This document shows positions 1 to 54,481 of a DNA stretch of 64,000 bases, piece after piece. The notes beneath the pieces were generated by a model. That model saw only the letters and a list, made by a program, of their open reading frames with translations. It had not been told where the DNA came from and made no database searches. Positions within the stretch are counted from its first letter, which is position 1. The number at the start of each line of letters is the position of its first letter. Both the position numbers and the translations under genes were made by a program. Source of the stretch: Liolophura sinensis (Eukaryota > Mollusca > Polyplacophora > Chitonida > Chitonidae); assembly GCF_032854445.1 (NCBI RefSeq), contig NC_088300.1, positions 26,639,608-26,703,607 of the forward strand. The letters are read 5' to 3'.

Positions 1-2091
1 ATGCTACACGAAATGTACTGTGTGTCCAAGAATCCTCTTTCACCTCTCATGTGAATAATATTAATGATATTCAAAACTCTGCAAAATCCTCTTTGTAAAA
101 AATACTGACAGCGTTATACATTTATGTTCTGAAGATCTACAGCTTTTTGTTTGTGCATGTGCATCCACGTAATGTACTTCATACTCATCTGTGTTCATTT
201 GGTAAATGTTTGTTCTAACATAATATTAAAAATTGCACGCATGATATAGGCTGTACACGTAAATTATTTTATCATGAAAGCCTAGAGTGTGTGCATGTAC
301 TTCCTCGACTAAAACACCAATGTTAATCTTGTCTCTTTGACTCAGTGATAAACTAACTGCTGCTAACCATAGCTCTTATAATTGATCATTTAATTGATCA
401 AGTCTTCATCATGCTCAGATGAAGGTGTGACCTCACCAGGTGTTCTACTGCTAAAGAATGGGCTGAGGACGGATTTATTCTATGCTGCCATGCTCAGATT
501 GATTTAAAACCATGGGGTGCTGGTCTGTGGGCTATTTACATACATACTTTCACTGTAGCTGTAGAGGTAAATACGTTCATGCTATGATGACTAATTATTG
601 TGAACTCTTGGCAGCAACTTCAGTCTAAGAAAACTGACAGGCTGTTTTTATTCTTTTATCAACGTTCAAGGTACATGGACTTGGCATAGCTCAGGTAGTT
701 GCTTGTTTGTGTAATAGCAGCATTTCCAGCTAAAATCTACTCTTTCTCAGCCTTTATGATGATCGAGGGCTCAGTTAAATCCTTATTATTAAAAGATTGA
801 ATCAACCAGAGCAGTGAGGATAATCTGCCAGTAGATACAGTTTACTGTCATTGTACCAGACATACATGTAAAGCACCTACAATTGTACAAGTATGTTCAT
901 CAGTTACCTTTTGGCTCACAGCACTGCGAACAGCAGGCAATGCTGTTTGCAGAGAACATATCGAAAGGCTGCCTCAGTGTTCACTCAGTTTAATAACTGT
1001 GGGCAGTTTTAGGTGTGACACATTACCTATTAAGCTGACACTCAGTTCAGTATCCAGGAATGGGAATTTTACTTTGGTTGGCAGATTTTAAAACTTTATC
1101 TTTGCACTTTTTCTGAGAAAAAGACTTCAACTAAAATTCTAAACAAAAATGTACTGAAGTGAGCATTTATAGCCAATAGGCTATTTCACCTGAAGTTTGG
1201 TATGTGAAAATGCATTTTCAGTGCTTTGTGAACATGATGAAGGCATTAAATTTCAGTCTTTCTGACAAGAAATTAATCAAACTTTAGAAAAATTTCTGTC
1301 TGTAGAAAGCAGATGAATCAAGGTACATGGGATGCAGGTACATGTGATGACTATGCATTAAGCTTTACAGTCATTAGTTACTTTTAACAGTACATGCAAA
1401 TCATGTAAACTCATGTACATGAATGTCTGAGTTACATGTATGAACTGTCACCACAAGCTACACATAATTGTATTCACTGCACTTGAACCCTGGTTATTGC
1501 ATCAGACCTTTTATATTAAATGTTCCATATTTGCCACTGTGATTAGTGGTTTCCACTGTTCAGCCTGCTTTTATACACAACCTGTGACACGTTTGTTAGC
1601 AAAGTTTGTACAATGGCCTTAAATGAAGGCAGGTTCATTGTTTGCTCATTAGTTATAAATCAGTCGATGCACCATGAGAATTTACCTGGTGTGAGGGTGC
1701 CTGTCTCCAGTTTCCAGGGATACCAGATTTTAAAGGAGTTCTGATGGTGAAATCTACCCACCCAGTCCCTAGAGTTCTGGGCTTCATAATTAATGCAGAT
1801 TTACCCCCTGTATTTATGGATTTCACTGATCAGGGCAATATTTCTTTCTCTTCGCTTCAATAATGTAAAGTGGACAGGCTTTGGGGGTCCACTGCGGCTG
1901 TTGTTTGAAATGCACAGCTTTTACATTGCACCAGACTGTTATCTCCTCTTGTCACATATTTCAGCTAGCAGATTTTTATCATTGTAGCTGGTCACCCTTA
2001 GATGCACATGTCCTCTCTTAACTGAGCTTCCAGAATCCTCTCATTTATGCTTGCTGGGGCATTGGTATATGTTGATGTACATCTCTTAATT

Positions 2092-2108
2092 GGGGGGGGG
2101 GGGGGGGG
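2092..2108 (+). repeat. Poly-G run (17 G)
   Basis: Seen directly as uninterrupted G. It could form a G-quadruplex and is a likely place for sequencing length error. Confidence 0.95.
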
Positions 2109-3506
2109 AAATTCACTATAGCTATGAATAACGGCACTTGATCAGCAAATAGTCGATCACAGTTGTCTTGCTCTAAGACCTTTCGTTTAGTGAACAGCAC
2201 ATGTTAAAATGTAGAATTTGTGAAAAGCCGACATACCTGATATTCAAACTTTATTATAAAATATTTTATTTTCTGTTTTTCAATTACAGTTTGATGTATA
2301 AATACATGTATGCACTTACAGAAGTACATAAAACCCTGCATGTAGCTAGAAATGATATTTTTGATGCCAACACTTTTTCTGATAAGAAATTAATCACACT
2401 TCATAAAAAGGTGGATGAATCAGAATGAAGCAAAATGTTGTGTCTCTTGAAAAATGCTAAACCTTAAAGTGCTACTTCATTCAGCTTTCAGAGAAACCAG
2501 GCAGAAATAGGAAAATGAGAGATACCGTAAAGAACACAGCTAACAGCACAGTTCCGAAATATTTACGCTGAATAACACTAAACAAGTCCTGAAAGTAAAA
2601 TCTTCGGCAGTTTCTGTAAAATTTTGCTGGTGTGACGTGATAATATTCCTTATGTGGTGATGAATTGGGAAGATTAGACGTTGAGTAAGGCATTTATGCT
2701 AGAGTAATGCCGTGCATTTGAAAGTATGATGTCATTTGTTGCTATTCGCCTGTGATGGGTCACATTAAGTGTTCTTTGCTTCATGTCACACCAGGCAAAA
2801 TTGGAAACGACGGAAAAGTTTTTTGTTTCTGTATTATCCTCTGAAACTAACAACAGCGGTTTTCATACAGTGCAACTTTTTTACAATTTATGAAAGCAAT
2901 TCAGATTATCTCGACCCTTATCATTTTACCATGCTTTTAAGACACGTGGGTTTTGACACTCATTTAGCTCCTTAATTGAAATACAGTATTATACATGCTG
3001 CCTGAAGTACCAGCAGAAAATATGCAAAGCTACTACAAGTTTATATCTACATGCAGGTGAAGAAATGCTGATATTTCACCTTTATATAAATAATAAAATA
3101 TGCTTTTGGCATACATGAAGATATTCCACTAATAGCCCAGCCAGTTCTAAAGTGTTAAACATGGTTATTGTTATTCTGACATCTGTCGTTGATTAAACAC
3201 TGGGCAGACAAGATGTTGAGATCAGAAACCAGCGTCTAAATTTTATCATGCATGAAGTAGGTTTATCCAATGATAATGACAATCAACTTTCCATGCATTG
3301 CTTTTGCTTTGTTCTTTTTCTGCCCACTGATACTAAGACCATCACATGACATTGAAAGGGGAAGCTGGTAAGAGCCGCATGCTGCTATATATACACATAT
3401 ATATATTTACCTGAACTCCATAAAAGTCCTAGCCTTAAGAGCTGTTTGATTGATCTTTGTGAAACTGTGTATTAAGGAGTCATGATTGTTGATGATACTC
3501 TGGATT

Positions 3507-4154
3507 TATAATCTGATCTACCACAATACGGCACTGAGTTAATCAATGTGAAGACACTTCTTGTGTACACAGTCATGTACATATGTGTATAATCTGATCT
3601 ACCACAATACGGCACTGAGTTAATCAATGTGAAGACACTTCTTGTGTACACAGTCATGTACATATGTGTATAATCTGATCTACCACAATACGGCACTGAG
3701 TTAATCAATGTGAAGACACTTCTTGTGTACACAGTCATGTACATATGTGTATAATCTGATCTACTACAATACGGCACTGAGTTAATCAATGTGAAGACAC
3801 TTCTTGTGTACACAGTCATGTACATATGTGTATAATCTGATCTACCACAATACGGCACTGAGTTAATCAATGTGAAGACACTTCTTGTGTACACAGTCAT
3901 GTACATATGTGTATAATCTGATCTACCACAATACGGCACTGAGTTAATCAATATGAAGACACTTCTTGTGTACACAGTCATGTACATATGTGTATAATCT
4001 GATCTACCACAATACGGCACTGAGTTAATCAATATGAAGACACTTCTTGTGTACACAGTCATGTACATATGTGTATAATCTGATCTACCACAATACGGCA
4101 CTGAGTTAATCAATGTGAAGACACTTCTTGTGTACACAGTCATGTACATATACA
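3507..4154. repeat. 81-bp minisatellite, about 8 copies
   Basis: The unit begins ATAATCTGATCTACCACAAT and repeats about eight times with only a few substitutions (for example a C to T in copy 4, and GTG/ATG changes). Because 81 is divisible by 3 and the unit has no stop in one frame, the minus strand has an accidental 227-codon open frame (3472-4155). High identity suggests recent amplification. I see nothing showing it is translated. Confidence 0.95.
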
Positions 4155-6539
4155 ATGTACATGCGTATCTGCATATGTCAAAGAATTAGTGTCCGCATTC
4201 ATTATTTATTCGTAATTAGCTACCCCTGTATACATTGTTAAATTGGATGTAAAAACATATTGAAAAAGGGTACATTGATCTTAGTAATATAACACCTAAA
4301 ACACTAGATAATGAGGCTGGTTTTATGCAACTTTTCCACCAACACTTGGTAGTCTCCGCCAAATTACACCATACAAGTCCAGCCTTCATGAGCTGTCAGA
4401 GCTTCGCCATTTAGTTCATTGTTAAAAAAGCTGCAAGAGTGACAACAAGCAGATCAAATTTGTCCACAAAGCGTGTGCCATTCTGCAGACATTTGTAAAA
4501 ACAGGTTATCAAAGAACCCTGCTGTTAGTTTTTTCAAGTTTCCAGACAATTTGGAAGGCGTGGAATTACAGCACAAGAATGAAGGATTTTGTACCCATCA
4601 AAAAACAGGCGTATCTGCTCTCCCTATTTTTCGGCTGAAAGCTACAACAGGGATAAAGATGAATTTCCACAACGACACAGTACTTATAAAATGCTATTAA
4701 CTGAACTGACAACTGATAGATAGGAAATATCTGTACACTGTAACGCCGATGGCCACATGCTGCCTACATTTATATTGTACATGGCTGTTAGGAATACCAA
4801 CAATAACATGTACTGGTAGTTGTCATCGCATATAGGTATAAATTTTTAATCTTGTGGAGGGGTGGGGGGGGAGGAGGGATAGAATAATATTCATTGTGAA
4901 ACGGGAGAGGATGAGAATAGTAAAGAAAAATAAAAACATGAAATGTACAGTGTAACGTAGTGTAAAGCTATAGTATACCAGTTCGTATATTGTCAGTGGG
5001 GTTGGAAATACCTGGAAAAAGATCAGATTCAAAGTATGAAAGCTCAGAATCTAAAGTCTGGCCAGAGATGTCCGTGTCATAAATCGGAACATCAACATAG
5101 TCCACTGTGGGGTCCAATGGATATGAGAGTATATTTTCTTCTGAGTAGCTAGAATCCATCTCAAAAATGACATATCATTGATACGAATCCCCGGGCTGTT
5201 TAGGACAGCTACACCTAGTCTGGCCATCTCTACAGTGTGATGTCACATGCTGAACAGTATCAGACTGCCGGCTGGAAATCGACTAGGGCAATAAATCTAT
5301 TGTTATTGGTGGATTAAAAGTCATTATTACTTTTCTTAGAAGCCAGCCTGGTAACATTCTGTTTATAATCTTTATAATTAGGTCCAATAGCTAAATCTGG
5401 ATACTAATCCTTTAACATAAGACCCTGTGTTAACATGCTTGAGAGAACAATGGGATGACTGTATAACACATAATACTACATGCCCACTTATCAGTGTGGA
5501 ACATTTCCTGCCAAAAGTGCATCTAAGGTGTGTAGACAAGTGTTCTTTTCTACCTTTGCAATGACGGTTTATCAGTTAACATTGCAAGAGTCGGGGAATA
5601 AAATAGAGACCATAAAGTAGGTCGGCATCAGAGACCATCAAATTTGCAGGATTTTGTAACTTTTATATCATATAAATGTAGATCCCTCAATTGGCTCAGT
5701 GATTTTAGATTATGTTATTATGTTAGATCCAAGAATGCCCTGTCTGCTATCGCATCCAACTTCAGTTTTTCACATTTTAAATTTGATTTAAAACATGCAT
5801 GTATTTATTTGATGATTTAATTCGTATGTGTGTTCTTTTTATACGGGTGCTGTCAGGCACTAGATGACAGATTTCACACTGCAAGGTATACATTTGTCAC
5901 TGTTTTCCACACTGTTTTTTATAATCTTCTTGTTTTATGTGGCTTTCCGTAAATACATCTTCAACTGGACCAATTGCTGGGACAGTCCATGTTCCTAAAA
6001 TTCAGACTAGATGTATGCACTTAACATGTATAGATTTCAGTAGTCAGGGTTTGCCAGAATAAAGGTGGTGCCTTTGCCATTACAAAAAATGCAGTTCTTA
6101 CATGTTGCCGTAAATCCACATCAAATGTTTCATGAGGGCAAGTATGTCTCCTTCCCACACATTTAACATGGAAATCCGGTGGTGTTATGTAGCGCTTATC
6201 TCCAGCCTTGTGGCTAGCATTAATCGATCAATTGCCACAATTAAGCTTGTCTCTACTCACAGGGCCTGCCCTCTGTCCCTAGGGCTTGACAGTATTAGTG
6301 GCTGGTCAGATTGAGCTCAGTGAAGGAGATGCGGTGATCATATTATTGTTATTACTCGCACTAATAGCTGAGCTCCCCCAACCAAACTGGCATTGCACTG
6401 TACATGTACAGTGTACATGTATGTACAGGTTACAAGTAGTGCTCAAGCCAATGGGATAATCATGGGTTAGGTATATGTACATGTAGCAGGACTCAACAAC
6501 CTATCATTTTCTTTATGTTAAAGTGTCATGCCGTGAAAA

Positions 6540-7030
6540 TGTTTCTCTGCTCATTGCCTAATTTATCTGCTCACTGTCTGGTTTTATCTGCTCACTGCTT
6601 GGTTTTCTCTGCCCACTGCGTGGTTTTCTCTGCCCACTGCTTGGTGTCCTTTGCCCACTGCTTGGTTTCCTTTGCCCACTGCTTGGTTTCCTCTGCTTAC
6701 TGCCTGATTGTTTCTGCTCATTGCCAGGTTTTATCTGGTTTTACATGTACGTGCTCACTTTTGGATTTTCTCTGTTCACTGCCTGATTTTCTCTACTGAC
6801 TGCCTGGTTTTCTATGCTCTTTGTCTGGTTTTCTCTGCTCACTGTCAGGTTTTATCTGCTCACTGCGTGATTTTATCTACTCACCGCCTGGTTTTATCTA
6901 CTCACCACCTGGTTTTATTTGGTCATTGTCTGCTTTTATATGCCCACTGTCAGCTCACTGCCTGCTTTGCATTTTTTACTATCTACATGTACATGTTTCA
7001 CAAATTTCTCAGCTCACTGTCTGGTTTCCT
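6540..7030. repeat. Degenerate ~21-bp minisatellite
   Basis: Repeated CTGCTCACTGCCTGGTTTT-like units with substitutions and indels. They read as a loose seven-residue pattern (FSAHCLV) in several plus frames, so the open frames here are repeat artefacts. Far more decayed than the other arrays. Confidence 0.85.
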
Positions 7031-8611
7031 GTGCTGACTTCTTAGTTTTTCTATGTCCACTTCCTAGTTTACTCCCATTTTTGTGTCCCAGGTGATTGCC
7101 ATTCTTATTGAACCCCCTAATTCAGTGATTTTTTGGAGGAAATGTTTCCTGTGGGAAAGTACTGTGCGTATCTGAGATATTGAATCTTGTATTAAGACAT
7201 ACCATTTTTCTTACCTCTCTAAACTCAAGCATTGAGAAAATTCTCTTGGTTGGGTTTGATCTGTATACTCTGTAACTAATACAACCTTTGAAGTTGAAAA
7301 GTTGGGGTAGTTGATCTTGCTGATATTTACAGTGATATGTAGTGCTGTTCTCCATATACCTCATCAGCACCCAAGTTACATGTTATCCATATCAGCTACA
7401 TGTACCCTACTGATCTTACGATTGTTTAAACTCTTGAAGCACAAAGAATGATGAATATTGCAAGATGGACAAGTAAGAAATAAAAGAAATGGAGATGTGC
7501 ATAACAATAAACATGAATATTGTACATATTTATGTCTGGTGCTGTTATGTTATTTCAACTCATTATGTACACTTCTTTTCGTGGCCAGTTGGAAGCCATT
7601 ATCTTTGCTAATTCATGTATCTAGTAATGTCTGATCTCAGTGGGGTTTCTCTGGATATACTGTCCATGGATGCTTCCACTCTTAGAATAGAGCCTATTGA
7701 CCTGGCAAAGTCGATTTTTGTATCCTGTCGAAATTGGTTAGATGAAAAGTGGGTTTATGCAGGCAGATGGGAAGACGTAGATTTAATACTGCAGGGCGTC
7801 CAACGGTAGCGATAGTATCGAGTCCACATCAACCATTCATCAGGACCTCTCGTTCATCTGCAATTCTTGTGGGTGGGGATTCTGGCAGGCTGATGTTGAT
7901 ACATAGCCAGACAATATGTGGCGGCTCGGCATTGAATATGCATACAGTGAATACCTGAGCCACTGGAGGAAAAACACACATTGGACCAGAGACACAACAT
8001 TTCAGCTGAGACATGTAGCGATGATTTTATGTGAATGATTGTAGTGTGCTAGGAAGAGGCTGCTAAGTGCATAGCCATTATCCTCACATACTTTAATAGA
8101 ACTATGTACACTTATACACAGTATTTGACTGCTGTCCGTGAAACACGGACACAATGCACCATAGAAATAAATTTTGATGCCAGCTTAGATAAATTCACAA
8201 TCACATATGGTATTTGGGCTTATCATATGGCCTGTGTCAGCAGGGCAAATATTAGAGTTTCCAGCATACCAGCGTGGTGTAGCTTCAGTTCCTTTTTATT
8301 ACATGCAGCTTTCTGACCATATTGTGCAGTGATGATTGTCACAGCGCTCAACTTTATAATGAACTCAGTGTCTAGGACAGGGTTTTATATTGATTATTTT
8401 GTAAGGGTTTAACAAGGTAGTTTCATGTACTCTGGTACCAGATGCTTTATTTCATATCCATTAGTTAGCAATTTTCGTGTACCCTGCTCATTAACAAAAT
8501 GTGTTTTTCTTTTTATCTTTTGTACACATGTATCTTACTAAAAAGTTTGGTTTGTTTCAGAAATGTGTAATACCCAACAGTTACCATTAGAGTTATTTCA
8601 TTTGTTATTAT

Positions 8612-9272
8612 TTAACCCTCATCCAACCAACATATTTGGTATCCAAATTCAACCAGCTGGAGTCCATTTGGACCCCAATGTGATATATGGTGATAGTGCA
8701 TCTTAGTAACAAACATTAAATGTCAGTCCATTTTGGAATGATTTTATTATGTATGAAAACAGTTTGTATCGTAAAAATTCAGCTACTATAATTAATTGTG
8801 TAAGAATAGGGACGATACAAATTAACAAATCAATCTGAGTTTAACCATTTTCAGCATATTTTGAAAATGTTTGGAAGAGTGTTTTGAACTGAATAATCAA
8901 AAAGCTTGAATAAAAGTAACTTAATGTATTGTTTGTCATATTCAGCCATGTGAAGATTTATTGATGTGTGTAGAAGCTGATTTATTGACACTGGTCACAA
9001 ACTGTACGCTGTGTACTGTGATTTGGGTACACAGGTTTGTTGCACGAATCGTAGCTCCGACGGAGTTTTTTGTCCACTTGACAAGAACAGAAGAAACATG
9101 TCTTTTTCTTTGCGACGCCTGTCCTCCATTGGACCTCCTGTGGTGGAGCAGCATCAACATCTAAAACTCTATTTTAGATGGTGGTTATGGATTGAGAAAA
9201 CATGCTATTCAACTGGGGTCCAGTTTGGACCCCGATCGCAAGTTGAATACAGTACCTATGATGTCGGATTAA
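8612..9272 (-). mobile_element. piggyBac-like element relic
   Basis: The left end is TTAA followed by CCCTCATCCAACC, the TTAA-CCCT arrangement typical of piggyBac termini. About 45 bp inside is GGAGTCCATTTGGACCCC (8659-8676). A matching inverted block with GGGGTCCAGTTTGGACCCC lies at 9215-9233, and a degenerate terminus GATGTCGGATTAA ends at 9272. Between them the minus strand encodes the end of a transposase (8982-9173). The element is internally deleted, with only ~660 bp left. The right boundary is less certain than the left. Confidence 0.6.
8982..9173 (-). pseudogene. C-terminal piece of a piggyBac-like transposase (cysteine-rich finger)
   Basis: An open stretch of 63 codons plus a stop. 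It contains KKKTCFFCSCQ, then SCNKPVYPNHS, then VCDQCQ and stop. Spaced CxxC pairs with a histidine right at the C-terminus are the cross-braced cysteine finger that ends piggyBac transposases. One expected cysteine appears as Tyr (PVYPNHS). A stop lies immediately upstream in frame, so the catalytic part is gone. The call rests on the motif and on the TTAA/CCCT terminus nearby. Confidence 0.6.
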
Positions 9273-12169
9273 TTTTGGAACTAACATATGCAACAGAACA
9301 TGGATGTAGAGACAGTCACACTCCTAGCACAAAGTGATCATTGAATGAATAATGAAAACTTTAATGTGCCTTGATCCTTTGTAACCAACTGTCATTGCCT
9401 GCATATATGTATATCTATATGTATCTTGGTTGTAAACACAAGTTTATCACAGGACTATAGATGTGCTTGTACATGCACATGGGATGATGTAAACAATTTC
9501 CAGTGCATAAATACATGTACTTGTATCAGTGCATGTATGTCTTTGGTCTAGATAAACATACCTAGTTTTTGTAGGTGACTGTTTTTCAATGGAAGCATAA
9601 ATATGTTCAATACAGTAAAAGATAAAATTGAATTCTGATGAGTTGAAAAAGCATTTGAAGCTGTCTACATACATCTGCCAATGTCAAATCATTTAATACA
9701 GTCCTTCAAATTTTTGTTTGTAGATTTGCAAATTTCTGAGGTGCCATTTAAGTGTCTGTCTACTTCTATGCAACTTTACATAAACAAATGTACATTTGTG
9801 TTGGACCTATACAAACTGCTGTTATTGGTCCTGTTTCTGCTTGATTCGTTTGGATCTTTTGAATCTGATGTGAAAAAATCAGAGCTTAACATGCCTTCAA
9901 GTTACATGTTGAATCAGTATACCATCTTCTTATTTTGCTTGTACATTGAAAAGTCAGGGAAATTTATTGCAAGTCTATGTACAGTTTCTGCCCAGATGGC
10001 TGCCTATATATAGTTGTCAGTTTATAATCACCTGCCATTGTCTGAAACATGCTACTATTTTTCCCTTTCCCAAAAACCTATTCAAGCCTAAGCCTATGTG
10101 TCAGCTGGGGCCATGAGTTACCAGTGGGTTTCTACATGTGGTTATATCACATGTGTTACAGATTAATGATATTGATGGTGATTTATAACACTTTCAGCTG
10201 ATGCACCAATACTGAAAGGAATGGAGGCACATGTACATACACTAGACATTTATGATTCCCAAATAGTCTGTAGAGCTTTCAGCTACTGCTGCTGGAATGA
10301 TGGGATCTCTTTTTTGGGCGTAATGGTTTTATTCTTGTGAGATGCTGTTAACTTGAAGGCTTTAGTCACAGCCAACATTGATGGCTGTTGTAAAAGCTAA
10401 CCCTATTGCCAACTGGTACTTAAAGCTTGTAGGCTGTAGTGAGTGGCTGGAAGTGGATGTATACTGGGTTGTATGACAACAAGTGTGAAGGTCAAAAGTA
10501 AATCAGACCAGGACATGTGTGTGATAGATGGTCTATCTCTTTTGCTACATATACTCGCCTGTTGAAGGATGAGGAGGACCAGAGTGATATTGATCAGAGT
10601 CTCATCACTGCTGCATTCCTTAAGCTTTTCCCTTTGGGGACAGCACTCCAGTAGATTCTTCACTACAGTGAGGGACTAAAGGGCTTTACCATAGCCAGCA
10701 CAGATAGCACACACTTTCCCACAGAAATGTCAAAGGACCGTCTGAATTTAGGATTCAATACCATCTATTTCACAGGCTTCCAATTATGATAATCGCTTTT
10801 AATTGCACACACAGTTAGAAAACAGGCAATTTTTGGTCAGTAGTCTTTCAAATCATCTGCTTCATACCACCATTGACAGCTTGCTGTTCAAATTATAAGC
10901 TGCCTGAACTTCATGTATAATATGCAGTATTTATGCTGGCCAATAGTTTCCCCCAGAAGATGGACTTATAAGCCACTTCAGGCATATGAGTGAAGAGAAA
11001 GTCTATTGTACAGTCCATTATTAATGAGAACACACACACATTAATGAGGACACATCTTGTTAATGACCATGTGAACACCAGGTACATACACATAGTATTG
11101 TCATGATTGGTTAGAGGGATTTTTTTTAACAAATTGACGTTAGGTGAGCTGTGTCTTCTTAATATGTAACAAATAATGCACGATGCTATCCACGTATAGT
11201 ATTATCTCGACTGATCAGTCCCTCCAAAACAAAATACTTTTATATGTATACATGGACTAGAATTATGCAATTTGTTGTAGTAATGTTGTTTGGCGTAAAC
11301 CATTGTGTGTTAATTGTTGTATTGTATGGAATTTCTTTGTTACGTGTGATTGGGAGATCATCGTCCTTTAGAGACGTACACATATTCTTATCAAGGACCT
11401 TCCAGGGGAGATAACTGTAAGGAGCAGTCCATATAATGATGCAAATGCGTCATTTGGTCTAATTATAGCAAAGAATAAGCCTGCAGCCCTGAAATGCTGG
11501 CATAAATACGGAGTAGCTAACATGGGGCATAATATACCATATAAGGATATTAATTACGTCACTTTGGTCCTCATACTCATTCAGAAACATTCTCATTTCT
11601 TATTAAAGCAGTTGGTGGTGCTTGTCGGGCCATTTGTGCAGACCACCATTATGGTGTGTATATCTATACATCACATGCCTTTATGTTTGAACCACTCATA
11701 AAACTCACCACCATTGTGTAAGTGAAAAATATGGTATTAAACAAACATTAAATAATTGTTAGACTCGTCTGAAATGGACTGTTAAATGTCCTTTCATTTG
11801 CCTCCACTGAAGAAATCACTAATACCGAATCACTTTCTGCACACATATATATTCTCCATCAGCTTAAATTATAGAATGTGTTTTGATGGAAGGTCCTGCT
11901 GAGAAAAATGGATGGTAATCTATTGATCAGTCTGGTGATTCTATTATTAGTATTATGGTAATATTTGAGTTGGCAGCCTTTATGATAGATCTTATACCAT
12001 GAAGATGGGTATTGATAAATTCTGTCAGCCCAAAATTCAGCATGAAAAAGTTGATACTGTATTTGATTAATAACAGAGCAATGGAATAACATTTACAGGT
12101 AAATATATTTCTTGTTGAATTGTATCCTAAAGCTACATGTAAATATAATTGTCTTCTTGATATTTTCAG

Positions 12170-53485
<41,316 letters not shown>

Positions 53486-54475
53486 TGATGTCCTTGTGTG
53501 TATAGAATACTAAGCTGCTTCCATTGACAATCATTCTACCTTGGATCTCTGAAAACTCTGGAATATGGGGACTGATGGATATAACCATGTGTAAACAACC
53601 AGGATCAGCCTTGTCGGTCCCAGTTGACTTGCATCCATGGTGAGGTCTAAGGATTTAACCATTGCATCCCAAAGGGGAGACCACCTGTCTGTATTGTTAC
53701 CAATTCCAAAGCTGTCTGGCTTATCTTTGTTTAGTGCTATCTGAACAGGATTCAGGTTTGATGTTGATTTTAAGTCACAAAATAACTGTGAACTGATCAG
53801 TTGCGTTACATATTGTTTTTTAATGCAGTTTTTTTTTTTGTGGGGGTGGGGGGGGGGCAGTTAAAGGTTCAAGTTCCTTGCCCACAAATGCAACAATTTA
53901 ACTTGAGGTCCTTATTTATTGACTTTATTTATTTATGTCAATCTTACCAGTTTCAACTTCAACAAATCCGGTTTTAATAGTATATGGTGCATTTCCATTT
54001 TAGCGCATTAGTTTAACAAATGATGTTCAATTTGTATGTGTACTTAAATTAAGGAAAATTGCAATTATTGAATGATTTCTGTCTCAGTTAAAGTGTTTCT
54101 TCTACTGTGAACATATTTCGAAGCTTGAGGCTCTTTTCATCACCAGACTGCTCATTGTGTCAAGTGGAAATATTCAACAGGAGACCTAATACTTATACAT
54201 TTGTTCATATTTATGCGTAAAATTTCTGCTATTTTTACTTTTTTCCTATAAATCTGCCTCAGCAATTTTACATGTACATTTTATGCGAATGACATACTGT
54301 TTAAGGCATACGGGTTAGTTGTGCTTGATGTCATGTACTCCTAAAGCTGAATAGTTAGACCTACACAACAACAGTTCAGTCCTATGGTATACAATATTTA
54401 ATAATTCATTAATTTTTGCATTTATGTTTTCATGAGATCATCAGTAGGCATAATTTTGTTTTTGTTGAGAAATGT

Positions 54476-54481
54476 AATAAA
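54476..54481 (+). terminator. Candidate polyadenylation signal AATAAA
   Basis: About 1.0 kb after the PLCB4 stop, in TGTAATAAAGTTTATAAAAA. Confidence 0.5.

Larger units (their letters stand above)
1..12169. other. Presumed long intron or 5' flank upstream of the first visible PLCB4 exon
   Basis: I looked for the expected preceding exon of PLCB4 (the start of the PH domain, ending just before EGQVLECS) and did not find one. The stretch is AT-rich and holds a G run (2092-2108), an 81-bp tandem array (3507-4154), a degenerate 21-bp array (6540-7030) and a piggyBac-like relic (8612-9272). Calling it intronic is inference from the missing 5' coding part; a very small or divergent exon could have been missed. 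Confidence 0.55.

Noticed and set aside
3472-4155. 227-codon minus-strand repeat protein
   Set aside because: Product of the 81-bp array; no promoter, non-repeat domain or splice context.
6515-7045. Overlapping plus frames rich in Cys, His and Leu
   Set aside because: The degenerate 21-bp array is open in more than one frame, typical of repeats and not of a gene.
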